From JACVRW01 sp963825345 (GTDB taxonomy: Bacteria > Actinomycetota > Thermoleophilia > Solirubrobacterales > Thermoleophilaceae): a stretch of DNA of 64,000 nucleotides. The translations under genes and the position numbers were made by a program. Shown one piece after another: positions 1-7,381 of the stretch. Within the stretch, counting starts at the first letter, position 1, and every line of letters starts with the position of its first letter. The stretch covers positions 248,001 through 312,000 of the forward strand of contig CAWGSQ010000002.1 of the NCBI GenBank assembly GCA_963825345.1, given 5' to 3'. Below the pieces are notes generated by a model. That model saw only the letters and a list, made by a program, of their open reading frames with translations. It had not been told where the DNA came from and ran no database searches.

Positions 1-209
1 TCGAGGAGGGCAGCCCAGGCGAGGGCGCGGGGCTCGCGCCCGGTGACCTGATCGTGTCCATCGGCGGCCGGCCGGTGGAGGGCGTGGAGTCGCTCTACAG
101 CGCGCTCGACTCGGTGGCGGCGGGGGGCGGCGAGCTCGAGCTCGGTGTGGTGCATGGCACCGACGAGCGCACGGTGACCGCACACTTCGGGGTGAAGGAG
201 GCGGCGTGA
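1..209 (+). CDS. PDZ-domain serine protease, C-terminal fragment
   Basis: The window opens inside a gene whose last 68 codons are visible (reading frame from base 3, stop TGA at 207-209). The peptide has the core of a PDZ domain: a GAGLAPGDLIVSIGGRPV segment, then a helix and two strands. PDZ domains at this place are typical of HtrA/DegP-type proteases, and the next gene is itself such a protease, so this is probably the end of a tandem paralogue. The catalytic part lies outside the window and cannot be checked. The stop overlaps the next start as GTGA, which suggests co-translation. Confidence 0.75.
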   Translation, partial: EEGSPGEGAGLAPGDLIVSIGGRPVEGVESLYSALDSVAAGGGELELGVVHGTDERTVTAHFGVKEAA

Positions 210-1186
210 CCTCGCCCGAAGTGACGGAGCCCCCTACCGCCTCCGATGTCGAGGCGCTCGACGCCTACTCGCGCGCGGTCACTGCCGTGGCCGAGCGGCT
301 CGCGCCCTCCGTGGCGAGCCTGCGGGTGCTCCGGCGCACACGTGCGGGTCAGGTGCCCGCCGGTGCGGGCAGCGCGGTGGCGCTCACGCCGGACGGCTTC
401 CTGCTCACTTCGGCCCATGTGGTCGGACGATCAACCACGCGCGGACGCGCGACCTTCGCCGACGGCCGGGAGGAGCGCTTCGAGGTCGTGGGTCGCGACC
501 CGCTCTCGGACCTCGCGCTCCTGCGGGCCGAGGGCGAGCGGCTGACCCCGGCCGAGCTCGGCGACGCCGAGCGCCTGCGCGTGGGCCAGCTCGTCGTGGC
601 AATCGGCAATCCGCACGGCCTCGGCGGCTCCGTGACCGCCGGGGTGGTCTCGGGCCTGGGGCGCTCGCTGCCCGCGCGCTCGCGAAGGGCCGGCCGCATC
701 ATCGACAACGTGATCCAGACCGACGCTGCCCTCAACCCCGGCAGCTCCGGCGGCGCCCTGGCGGACAGCCGCGGCCGCGTGGTGGGAATCAACACCGCCG
801 TGGCCGGAATCGGCCTCGGGCTCGCCGTGCCGATCAACGAGACGACCCAGCGGGTGATCGCGGGTCTGATGTCGGATGGACGCGTGCGGCGCGCCTACCT
901 CGGCATCGCGGGCGGGCCGCGCCCCGTGCCGCCACACGCGCGCGCCGAGACCGGCTCGGAGAGTTGCATAGAGGTCGTGGAGGTGGTGGACGGAGGCCCC
1001 GCCGCCCGCGCGGGCATCCGCCCCGAGGACCTGATCCTGTCCGTGAACGGGACGCAGACCGAGCGCGTTGAGGACCTCCAACGGCTGATGGTGGCCGAGC
1101 TGATCGGCACGCCGGTGAGCGTCCGCGTGCTGCGCGCCGGCCGCCTGGTCGAGCTGGAGCTCGAGCCCGCGGAGCTCGAGCTGTGA
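206..1186 (+). CDS. HtrA/DegP-like trypsin-fold serine protease with PDZ domain
   Basis: This 326-residue protein is a chymotrypsin-fold protease followed by a PDZ domain. The likely triad is His71 (TSAHVVG), Asp102 (DPLSDLALLRA) and Ser181 (NPGSSGGAL). The PDZ domain covers about residues 228-320 (AARAGIRPEDLILSVNG). HtrA proteins degrade or refold damaged proteins, mostly outside the membrane, but no signal peptide or membrane anchor is visible here, so the protein may act in the cytoplasm or be exported in another way. The GTG start overlaps the stop of the preceding PDZ gene, and its own stop overlaps the haemoglobin start, so the three genes form a tight cluster. Confidence 0.9.
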   Translation: MTSPEVTEPPTASDVEALDAYSRAVTAVAERLAPSVASLRVLRRTRAGQVPAGAGSAVALTPDGFLLTSAHVVGRSTTRGRATFADGREERFEVVGRDPLSDLALLRAEGERLTPAELGDAERLRVGQLVVAIGNPHGLGGSVTAGVVSGLGRSLPARSRRAGRIIDNVIQTDAALNPGSSGGALADSRGRVVGINTAVAGIGLGLAVPINETTQRVIAGLMSDGRVRRAYLGIAGGPRPVPPHARAETGSESCIEVVEVVDGGPAARAGIRPEDLILSVNGTQTERVEDLQRLMVAELIGTPVSVRVLRAGRLVELELEPAELEL

Positions 1187-1647
1187 GCGCCGCCACGCCC
1201 AGCCTGTACGAGTGGGCGGGCGGCGGCGAGGCGCTGGAGCGCCTCACCGAGCTCTTCTACGAGAGGGTCCGCGCCGACGAGCTGCTCGAGCCGGTGTTCC
1301 GCGGTATGGACGCACACCACCCGCAGTACGTCGCCATGTGGCTGGGAGAGGTGTTCGGCGGGTCGGCCCGGTACACCGACGAGCGTGGCGGCTATCCGCA
1401 CATGCTCTCGAAGCACCGCGGACTCGCCCTCACCGAGGCGATGCGGCGACGCTGGGTGCAGTTGATCTGCGACGCCGCGGACGATGCCGAGCTGCCGAGC
1501 GATCCGGAGTTCCGCTCCGCGTTCCTCGCCTACATCGAGTGGGGCACGCGCCTTGCGGTATCGAACTCTCAGCCGGGAGCCACACCCCCGCCGAAGGCGC
1601 CCGTGCCGCGCTGGGGTTGGGGCGAGGCGCCCCCGTTCAGCGGCTAG
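1183..1647 (+). CDS. Truncated haemoglobin, group II (GlbO-like)
   Basis: A 154-residue globin with the group II truncated haemoglobin pattern: an N-terminal helix with the YERVRADELLEPVF segment, a GGYPHML turn, the probable proximal haem ligand His78 (SKHRGLALTEAMRRRW), and a conserved Trp region ending in YIEWGTRLA. Group II proteins bind O2 or NO and are linked to oxygen handling and nitrosative stress. The last 25 residues are a Pro-rich tail ending in WGWGEAPPFSG. The GTG start overlaps the protease stop as GTGA. The gene converges on the NlpC/P60 lipoprotein gene with a 4-nt overlap. Confidence 0.9.
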   Translation: MSAATPSLYEWAGGGEALERLTELFYERVRADELLEPVFRGMDAHHPQYVAMWLGEVFGGSARYTDERGGYPHMLSKHRGLALTEAMRRRWVQLICDAADDAELPSDPEFRSAFLAYIEWGTRLAVSNSQPGATPPPKAPVPRWGWGEAPPFSG

Positions 1648-2459
1648 AGGCCGGGGATGTGGCGCTCGGCGAACCCCGCGGTCGAGCGCGTCTCGGGCTG
1701 CCAGCGCGTGCCCGCCCGGCCCTGCCCGCTCGTGTCGAAGCGCAGACCGGCCACGAACATGAAGATGTGCCCGTTGTTCGCGTAGATCGTGATCCAGCGA
1801 CCCCGACCGGGGGCGCCGTAGTTCATGAACCCGCCCGAGGTCAGCGGGCTCCGCAGAAGTCCGGCCCCCGCCAGCGCGAACGACACGGAGCCGGAGCAGT
1901 CGTAGCCGTTGTCGCGCCAGGCGCCGTGGCCGCCACCCCACTTGTACGGGAACTTCGCGATCTCGTTGCCGGCCATGATCACCCGCTTCACCACCTCGGG
2001 CGCGTTCTCGGGGGCCACGGCGGTGCCGTCGCTCAACACGCGCGCCCGCGGGCCCGTCTGGAGGAACGCGGTGGAGTTGAGGTGCTGCGTGAACTTGGCA
2101 AGCGATGCCCGCGCCTCCCGCAACTCGGTTCGCACCTCGGCGTCGGTAGGGGCGCCGGGACTCGGCGCGTCGTCGGTCGGATCGACCTCGATGCTCTGGG
2201 CCGAGCCGGCGCCGAGCAGCTCCACCACCTGCGCCTTGGACCTCGGAGCCTGGGGCTGCTCGAGCTGCCGCTTGCGCCCCTCGCGCGCCGCCTCGGGAGT
2301 GAGCACTACCTCCTCGGGCTCCGCGGCGTTGTCACGCTCGCCGCCGCCGCCGGAATCGCGGCCGCAGCCCGCGGCGAGGAGCGCCACGCACAGCAGCAAG
2401 GCCAGAGACGTGCGGCGCGTCAACCAGCCGGGTCTGGCGCCTGGTGCTTGGATTTCCAT
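1644..2459 (-). CDS. NlpC/P60-like lipoprotein, probable peptidoglycan hydrolase
   Basis: The 271-residue product starts with a charged N-region, a hydrophobic stretch and the lipobox LLAAGC (Cys32), so it should be a lipoprotein on the outer face of the membrane. A linker of about 100 residues leads to an NlpC/P60-type domain: KWGGGHGAW, then nucleophile Cys188 in YDCSGSVSFAL and His231 in NNGHIFMF. NlpC/P60 enzymes cleave cell-wall peptides between D-Glu and the diamino acid. The start overlaps the end of the upstream DUF1244 gene by 40 nt, so the two are probably translated together. Confidence 0.82.
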   Translation of the reverse strand: MEIQAPGARPGWLTRRTSLALLLCVALLAAGCGRDSGGGGERDNAAEPEEVVLTPEAAREGRKRQLEQPQAPRSKAQVVELLGAGSAQSIEVDPTDDAPSPGAPTDAEVRTELREARASLAKFTQHLNSTAFLQTGPRARVLSDGTAVAPENAPEVVKRVIMAGNEIAKFPYKWGGGHGAWRDNGYDCSGSVSFALAGAGLLRSPLTSGGFMNYGAPGRGRWITIYANNGHIFMFVAGLRFDTSGQGRAGTRWQPETRSTAGFAERHIPGL

Positions 2460-2680
2460 TCCGAGTACGGCATTCCGTAGACGATCTCCCGCGCATCCGC
2501 GTCCTCGAGCTCGATGCCCCGCTCCTCGGCCGCCTCGCGATACCAGCGCGACATGCAGTTGCGGCAGAAGCCTGCAAGCTTCATCAGGTCGATGTTCTGC
2601 ACATCGGTCCGCTCGCGCAGATGCTTGACGAGCGTCCGGAAGGCGGCGGCCTCCAGCTCGGTCTGGGTAGCTTCATCCAT
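2420..2680 (-). CDS. DUF1244 family small protein
   Basis: An 86-residue soluble protein whose centre, LMKLAGFCRNCMSRWY, matches the signature of the DUF1244 family, a conserved bacterial family of small helical proteins without an established function. Two cysteines (Cys-x2-Cys) in this segment could bind a metal or form a disulfide. The C-terminal extension ending in KHQAPDPAG runs into the lipoprotein gene. It is divergent from the small membrane protein at 2702, with only 21 bp between the start codons. Confidence 0.8.
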   Translation of the reverse strand: MDEATQTELEAAAFRTLVKHLRERTDVQNIDLMKLAGFCRNCMSRWYREAAEERGIELEDADAREIVYGMPYSEWKSKHQAPDPAG

Positions 2681-2701
2681 GGATCTGGAACGATAGGGAG
2701 G

Positions 2702-2995
2702 ATGAACGAGTCTGAACGCAGCGAGTCAAACGTCCCGCCCGATCCGAGCGGGATCGACGAACCCCACGATGTCCTCGCGGCCGAGGAGTTCGGCATCGGG
2801 ACGCGGGAGAATCGCTTCCCCAGCGACCCCACGGGCCTCCGTGAGGCGCACGACGTGCTCGCCGCGGAGGAGTTCGCGATGCCGGCGGGAGCCGAGCCGC
2901 ACGGCGACGGCGGCGGCCGGCCGGGACCGCGCGCGCTGCTCCCGCTCGTCCTCGCGGGCCTCGTGGTGTTGATCGCACTGCGTCGCCGGCGCTGA
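2702..2995 (+). CDS. Small C-tail membrane protein with duplicated HDVLAAEEF motif
   Basis: I chose the ATG at 2702 because GGGAGG precedes it directly; the product is 97 residues. It has no recognised domain. The N-terminal two thirds hold two copies of a module, DPSGIDEPHDVLAAEEFG and DPTGLREAHDVLAAEEFA, about 33 residues apart. A Gly/Pro linker follows, then one membrane helix (ALLPLVLAGLVVLIAL) and a basic RRRR end, the layout of a tail-anchored protein with its repeats in the cytoplasm. The stop overlaps the ferredoxin start as TGATG, so the two are probably co-expressed. Function unknown. Confidence 0.7.
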   Translation: MNESERSESNVPPDPSGIDEPHDVLAAEEFGIGTRENRFPSDPTGLREAHDVLAAEEFAMPAGAEPHGDGGGRPGPRALLPLVLAGLVVLIALRRRR

Positions 2996-3228
2996 TGCCG
3001 GAGCTCTCCCCGCAGAACCAGATCGAGATAACCGTCGACCGCGCCCTATGCATCGGCTCGGGCGACTGCGTGGACACCGCCCCGAACGTCTTCCAGCTCG
3101 ACGAGGAGGACAAGGCGGTGGTGGTGGACCCCGACGGGGCGTCGGTGGGCGAAGTGGTCGAAGCCGCGGGCAACTGCCCCGTCAGCGCGATCTTCGTGGT
3201 GGGCGAGGAGGGGGACCTGTATCCCTAG
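2995..3228 (+). CDS. 3Fe-4S type ferredoxin
   Basis: A 77-residue ferredoxin with three cysteines, Cys19 and Cys25 (CIGSGDC) and Cys61 (GNCPVSAI). A missing fourth ligand is typical of the 3Fe-4S ferredoxins that pass electrons to actinobacterial cytochromes P450. The acidic C-terminus (GEEGDLYP) fits this group. It is coupled to the upstream membrane-protein gene by a 1-nt overlap rather than sitting next to a P450; the only P450 in the window is about 18 kb away. The stop overlaps the end of the convergent gene by 4 nt. Confidence 0.9.
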   Translation: MPELSPQNQIEITVDRALCIGSGDCVDTAPNVFQLDEEDKAVVVDPDGASVGEVVEAAGNCPVSAIFVVGEEGDLYP

Positions 3229-3650
3229 ACGGGACGCTCGGCCGGCGACAGCGCGGCGCGCATCGCCTCGGCGCTGAGCTCTTCGAGCGGGAACAGCAGA
3301 CTGCGGACGATCGAGAGCGGCTCGCGATCCTCCTCGCGGATCCACTCCGCCTCGTCGCGCGACGCGACGAAGAAGTCGAGCGAGTGCCTGTAGGCGGTGA
3401 GGCGCGCCGGGCGCAGCACGATCGTGCCGGCGCCCCCCACGAGCTCGCCGAGCTCGTCCGCCAGGGCGGTGAGCTCACGGAACTCGATCACGTCGTCGGC
3501 CGACATCTCGTGGTTTCGGAAACGCTCCGCCGCGCTGGCCGCGACGGCGTGCGCCGAGGCGGCGATCTCCTCCGCACGAAGATCGAAGCACGCGTGCACG
3601 ACGGGCTCGCCGTCCAGGTCGCGTGAGATGTCGATGTGCTGGCGTTCCAT
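3225..3650 (-). CDS. Uncharacterised cytosolic protein
   Basis: I placed the start at the ATG at 3650 (MERQHIDIS), giving 141 residues; the frame stays open upstream but the extra part looks non-coding. No family is recognised. The protein is acidic and predicted helical, with the segments ACFDLRAEEIAASAHAVA and DDVIEFRELTALADELGE, and has no signal peptide or membrane segment. The 10-bp palindrome ATCGGCCGAT lies 13-23 nt upstream of the start; a similar sequence precedes the genes at 7382 and 54366. Confidence 0.6.
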   Translation of the reverse strand: MERQHIDISRDLDGEPVVHACFDLRAEEIAASAHAVAASAAERFRNHEMSADDVIEFRELTALADELGELVGGAGTIVLRPARLTAYRHSLDFFVASRDEAEWIREEDREPLSIVRSLLFPLEELSAEAMRAALSPAERPV

Positions 3651-3720
3651 ACCTATTCGACAGTATCGGCCGATTCTGGCCGCGACGTGATGACCGACAC
3701 ATACCCGCCCTGTGCAGCCC

Positions 3721-4167
3721 TTACTCGCGGCCTGCAAGCCGTCTTGCGACCACCTCCTTGGGCAACGCGTCCAGCACCTTCACGATCCATTGCTTGAGGA
3801 AGAAGGCGTTGTTCATCAACCGCCAGCGGAATGCCTTCGGGTCCATCCCGCTCTCGGCTTCGACGAACGTCTGCCCCTGCGCCGCAGTGAGGGAGAAGCT
3901 CGCCCAGGTGCCGGTGAGCTCGCAGCGAAAGCGCGCCTCCTTCAGGTCCTCGAGCCGGTCGGCCACCCACACCGCCTCCACTGCGTGAACGAAGGGCAGC
4001 GGCTTCGACGTGCGCACGTACTCACCGCCCTCGACCAGTGGCTGGTCGAGCTGCACGTCCACCACGTCGGGCCACCATTCTGGATGGGTGCGCGGGTCGC
4101 TCACAATGGCCCACACGTCCTCCACCGGCGCGTCGATCACGGCCTGGTGACGGTATGTGCGACCCAT
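3721..4167 (-). CDS. SRPBCC-superfamily protein (polyketide cyclase/START-like)
   Basis: A 148-residue protein with the SRPBCC opening: HQAVIDAPVEDVWAIVSDPRTHPEWWPDV. The middle alternates strands (TSKPLPFVHAVEAVWV, ARFRCELTGTWASF) and the protein ends in a long C-terminal helix around VLDALPKEVVARRLAG. This fold makes a deep pocket for hydrophobic ligands and covers cyclases, lipid carriers and stress proteins, so the ligand cannot be named. No signal peptide. The gene stands alone, between the uncharacterised gene at 3225 and the membrane sigma-partner gene. Confidence 0.8.
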   Translation of the reverse strand: MGRTYRHQAVIDAPVEDVWAIVSDPRTHPEWWPDVVDVQLDQPLVEGGEYVRTSKPLPFVHAVEAVWVADRLEDLKEARFRCELTGTWASFSLTAAQGQTFVEAESGMDPKAFRWRLMNNAFFLKQWIVKVLDALPKEVVARRLAGRE

Positions 4168-4200
4168 GGGTCCATCCTACGCCCGGCGGCCGCCGTTGGG

Positions 4201-5271
4201 TCAGGGATTTTGCAACGTGAAGGTGCTGAGCCGGTCACCACCCGCGCTGTACGCGATCACGTCGAGGGGACGATGGCCGGCCGAGCGCGGCACGAACGTC
4301 ACCCAGAACCCGAAGGGCCCGCTCGCATGGATCTTCTCCAGCACCGGTCCAGCGACCTGAACCAGCTTCACCGGAGCCTCGTGCCGGCCACCATCGCGGT
4401 CTTGGTAGATCACCTCGACCCGCGCGACCTTCGGGCGGGCAAAGCCGTTCAGGATCCGGTGCGTCGTTGCCTCGGGTACATCGGTCAGGAAGGCGTATGG
4501 TCGCGCGAACAGCTCCTCAGGGTTGGTCCGCCCGTAGGCCGTCGACGGCGGGAGGCCGTCGGGGCTACAGCCGCCGGAGGCGTCCGCCGCCGCGTACGGG
4601 AACCACGTGAGCACGCACTGCCCGTAGTCCGACCTTTCGACAGCGAACTCGAACAGGGCGCCATCGGGGGAGCGACCGCTCATCAGGACGGTTGCGCCGC
4701 TGCTCCCGGTCTCGCCGGGGCGCGGCAGACGCTTGTCGCCCGGCTCTTCGTGGCCCTCGGCCTGGATCGTGCTGACCGGGCGTATCGAGGCCGCGGTGAG
4801 CGGCTCCGTGATCCGGTCCAGCACGTGACCGCTCTCGTCGTACGCCACGTATTCGAACGGGCCGCGCGGCAGACGCCCCGCGAGGCAGTCATCCGCCGGC
4901 GACGGGCCCTGAGCCTCCGCCGGGCAGGCCTCGAAGGCCTTTCGGGCCTGCTCGAGCTCTCGCTGGCCGATCGGCCCGAGCTTCAGCTTTTCGGTGCCGT
5001 ACAGCGCTCGCAGGTCGAGACGCGAGACAACCTCGTCACGCGCCGCCTGGTCGCCCGGCAGAAACGCCATGAACGTGCCGAGCGGCTCGGGTTGACTCGC
5101 CAACCTGCTCAGCTTCTCCTCGACCCGGGTGAAGTCCACCGGCAGCTCGTGCTTCTCGCCCTCGCCGTCTGTGTAGATGACGCTGACCCGGTGCACGTCC
5201 GGTCCGGTCAATCCGGAGATCACGAGATCCGGCTTGTCGACTCCCTTCATCTGCGAAGGGATCACATGCAC
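4201..5271 (-). CDS. Extracellular part of frameshifted ECF-sigma partner (C-terminal fragment)
   Basis: This 356-codon frame, with a nominal GTG at 5271, is best read as the continuation of the gene at 5262-5792. The frame stays open upstream past the GTG and joins the first fragment at the run of four G (minus strand) at 5327-5330: one extra G gives a continuous product of about 530 residues (GYERGGSCEELQGRP across the join). The sequence repeats a strand-rich unit: PDVHRVSVIYTDGEGEKHEL near the start and KVARVEVIYQDRDGGRHEAP near the end, so it may hold two related beta domains. No catalytic motif is seen. The product would lie outside the membrane. Confidence 0.7.
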   Translation of the reverse strand: MHVIPSQMKGVDKPDLVISGLTGPDVHRVSVIYTDGEGEKHELPVDFTRVEEKLSRLASQPEPLGTFMAFLPGDQAARDEVVSRLDLRALYGTEKLKLGPIGQRELEQARKAFEACPAEAQGPSPADDCLAGRLPRGPFEYVAYDESGHVLDRITEPLTAASIRPVSTIQAEGHEEPGDKRLPRPGETGSSGATVLMSGRSPDGALFEFAVERSDYGQCVLTWFPYAAADASGGCSPDGLPPSTAYGRTNPEELFARPYAFLTDVPEATTHRILNGFARPKVARVEVIYQDRDGGRHEAPVKLVQVAGPVLEKIHASGPFGFWVTFVPRSAGHRPLDVIAYSAGGDRLSTFTLQNP

Positions 5272-5792
5272 CCCGTGCTGGCTGAACGCACCGGCACGTG
5301 GCCTCCCCTGCAGCTCCTCGCAGCTGCCCCGCGTTCGTATCCCTTGACGCTGGGCCAGTCCAGCGACGCGCCGATCCCCTTAAACGTCTTCGGCTGGCCC
5401 TCCTCTCTGAGGTCGACGCTGCACGCATAGGCAACCCACTCGTAGCGGGTGCCGTCCGGTGCGACTCCGTTGTCGATCACAACCGCCGAGCCCGGATCCG
5501 CGAAGCTCCCGCGCCGTTCCTGCGTGGGCGGTCCGCCGACCTCGCCGATGCCGACGAGGTCGCCGACCCATGCGCTCGCCGCCCTCCCCGGAGGGGTGAG
5601 CAGGACGACGATCACCAGGAGAAGCGCGGCGGCCACGCTCAGCAGGCGCGGACGCCACCCGCGCGACGGCGCCTCGCCGGTGCCGTGCTGCGCCACCTCG
5701 GCACGCGCCTCGGCCACCGCCTGCTCGCGTGCCTGCACGGCCGGCGGGATGGGGATCTCGCTCAGGAGGTTCTTCAGTCGATCAGGGGTCAC
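5262..5792 (-). CDS. Membrane-anchored ECF-sigma partner, N-terminal fragment
   Basis: The 176-codon fragment has a cytoplasmic N-terminus of about 45 residues (MTPDRLKNLLSEIPIPPAV), a membrane helix near residues 49-66 (LLSVAAALLLVIVVLL), and the start of an external domain. Its start overlaps the stop of the ECF sigma gene as ATGA, the usual place of an anti-sigma factor, although no zinc anti-sigma motif is present. The last 20 or so residues before the stop at 5262 are out of phase with the rest of the gene. The likely intact product continues in the fragment at 4201-5271. Confidence 0.7.
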   Translation of the reverse strand: MTPDRLKNLLSEIPIPPAVQAREQAVAEARAEVAQHGTGEAPSRGWRPRLLSVAAALLLVIVVLLTPPGRAASAWVGDLVGIGEVGGPPTQERRGSFADPGSAVVIDNGVAPDGTRYEWVAYACSVDLREEGQPKTFKGIGASLDWPSVKGYERGAAARSCRGGHVPVRSASTGCM

Positions 5793-6394
5793 GAGTCCTC
5801 CCTCGCTTCAACCTCGAGCAGCACGCGCAGGTGCGCGAGCGCGCGCGCAAGCCGTGTCCGTACGGTGCCCGCCGGTAGGTCCAGCATGCGTGCCAGCTCC
5901 GCAGAGCGGTAGCCGAGCAGATGACGCATCACGATCAGAGCGCGCTGGTCGGGATCGAGCTGGCCGAGCGCGCGCATCAGCTCGTCGGAGAGCGCATCAG
6001 AGCCAGCCGCGGCCGCCGCCGCCTCGCCCGCCATTTCCGCGCTCACCTCAGGCCGGCGCGCGCGGGCGCGCAGCCAGTCGAGTGAGCGGTTCACGACGAT
6101 GCGGTGCAGCCACGGCCGGAATGGCCGTCGGCGGTCGAAGCCGTCGATCGACCGGACCGCCGCCAGCATCGCCTCCTGGGCGATGTCCTCCGCGGCGGCG
6201 GCGTCGCGAACGATCAGGAACGCCGCCCTGTGGGCGCTGTCCCAGTGCCGCCGCACGAGTGACTCGATCGCATCGGCTGAGCCCGCCCTGGCCTGCCTGA
6301 TGAGCGACGCCTCGTCCCCCGCGCCCGCCACCCGATACCACGGCCGCGCGAGCGGCTCCAGAGCGACCTCCTGTCCGGATGACGACCCAGCCAC
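5789..6394 (-). CDS. ECF-family RNA polymerase sigma factor
   Basis: A 201-residue sigma factor with both ECF domains. Region 2 is at about residues 30-95 (RQARAGSADAIESLVRRHW, AEDIAQEAMLAAVRSI, RPWLHRIVVNRSLDWLR). Region 4 is at about 135-190 (LDPDQRALIVMRHLLGYRSAELARMLDLPAGTVRTRLARAL), with its helix-turn-helix intact. It would direct RNA polymerase to a small regulon, probably under control of the membrane protein encoded directly downstream and overlapping it by 4 nt. The first 25 residues look dispensable, so a later start is possible. Confidence 0.9.
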   Translation of the reverse strand: MAGSSSGQEVALEPLARPWYRVAGAGDEASLIRQARAGSADAIESLVRRHWDSAHRAAFLIVRDAAAAEDIAQEAMLAAVRSIDGFDRRRPFRPWLHRIVVNRSLDWLRARARRPEVSAEMAGEAAAAAAGSDALSDELMRALGQLDPDQRALIVMRHLLGYRSAELARMLDLPAGTVRTRLARALAHLRVLLEVEAREDS

Positions 6395-6426
6395 GCCGCA
6401 TATACGACAGGGCGAGTCGGACTGTT

Positions 6427-7236
6427 TCAGTGCTCAGTGGGATCGAGCTTGGCTGAGAAGACCTTCAGGTCGCTCGGGGTGCCCTTCGCCTTGAAGCGCC
6501 AGTGGCGCCGGAGGTCCACCTCCGAGTCTCCGATCTGCTCGCAGACCGCCTCTGAAATCAGCACCTCGCCCGGGCCGGCGGCGTCGGCCACCCGTGCGGC
6601 CACGTTCACGTCGACCCCGAAGTAGTCGCTGCCGAGCTTTCGCGGCCTCCCGAAATGGATCCCACCGCGGAGCTCCGGGCTGTAGCCGTTCACCTGGATG
6701 CCCGCCACGGCCCGACTCGCCTCGAGCGCGGCGTCCACGGCCTCACCGGCATTGTCGAACACGGCCATCACACCGTCCCCGAGCCGCTTGACGATGCGCC
6801 CGTCGCGGTCCTTGATCACCGGATCCACGGTCCGCCCGACCGTCCGAAGCAGCTCGAGCGCCGCGTCATCGCCCGCGTCGAGCGCCCAATCGGAGAACCC
6901 GACGAGATCCGTGAACAGAATCGCGAGCGGCTCATCGCCCCGCCCCCGCCCCTGCGCCTCCGAAACCGCCTGCCAGACCTGAATCGCCCCGAAGCCGAGC
7001 TCCCGCACTGCACTGGGCCGCCGATCGGTGGCAGCCGCCAACCGCTGCGCAATCAGCTGAGGCGGCTCATCCCCGGCAACGGACAGCGGATCGCCATAGG
7101 CATGATCACCGGGCAACCGCGCCCGAAGCAGCCGCGCAGCGCGCACAACACCCTCCCGCCCGTCAAACCGGGCCAGTGCACTGAAAGCACGCCGAAACCG
7201 CCCAGGCGCATCCGCGGTGTCGAACTCGTCCGCCAC
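6427..7236 (-). CDS. Class III adenylate/guanylate cyclase
   Basis: The C-terminal half is a class III nucleotide cyclase domain: the first metal Asp in ILFTDLVGFSDW, the second in KRLGDGVMAVF, and the transition-state Asn/Arg in VDVNVAARVADAAGPG. It would make cAMP or cGMP; the substrate-selecting residues cannot be assigned with certainty by eye. The N-terminal about 100 residues are helical and resemble the regulatory region of actinobacterial cyclases. I used the GTG at 7236 (VADEFDTADAPG); the frame is open to 7434 but the extra residues look non-coding, and the ribosome site is weak. No membrane segment is visible. Confidence 0.8.
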   Translation of the reverse strand: MADEFDTADAPGRFRRAFSALARFDGREGVVRAARLLRARLPGDHAYGDPLSVAGDEPPQLIAQRLAAATDRRPSAVRELGFGAIQVWQAVSEAQGRGRGDEPLAILFTDLVGFSDWALDAGDDAALELLRTVGRTVDPVIKDRDGRIVKRLGDGVMAVFDNAGEAVDAALEASRAVAGIQVNGYSPELRGGIHFGRPRKLGSDYFGVDVNVAARVADAAGPGEVLISEAVCEQIGDSEVDLRRHWRFKAKGTPSDLKVFSAKLDPTEH

Positions 7237-7381
7237 TCCCCAAAGATTCCCAGGCGAAGCAGGTGCACGTAGCACCCGCGGGTGGTGACGGCGGCGATTC
7301 CGGACAAGGCGCGCTGTGAGCGCCTTGCTCCGGGACCGCCGCCGGAGACAGGCCCCGCGGCCACCAACGCCCCGCGCGGGC

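Noticed and set aside
3712..5430. 572-codon plus-strand open frame
   Set aside because: It runs opposite the SRPBCC gene and the sigma-partner gene, whose protein features are clear. No motif supports it.
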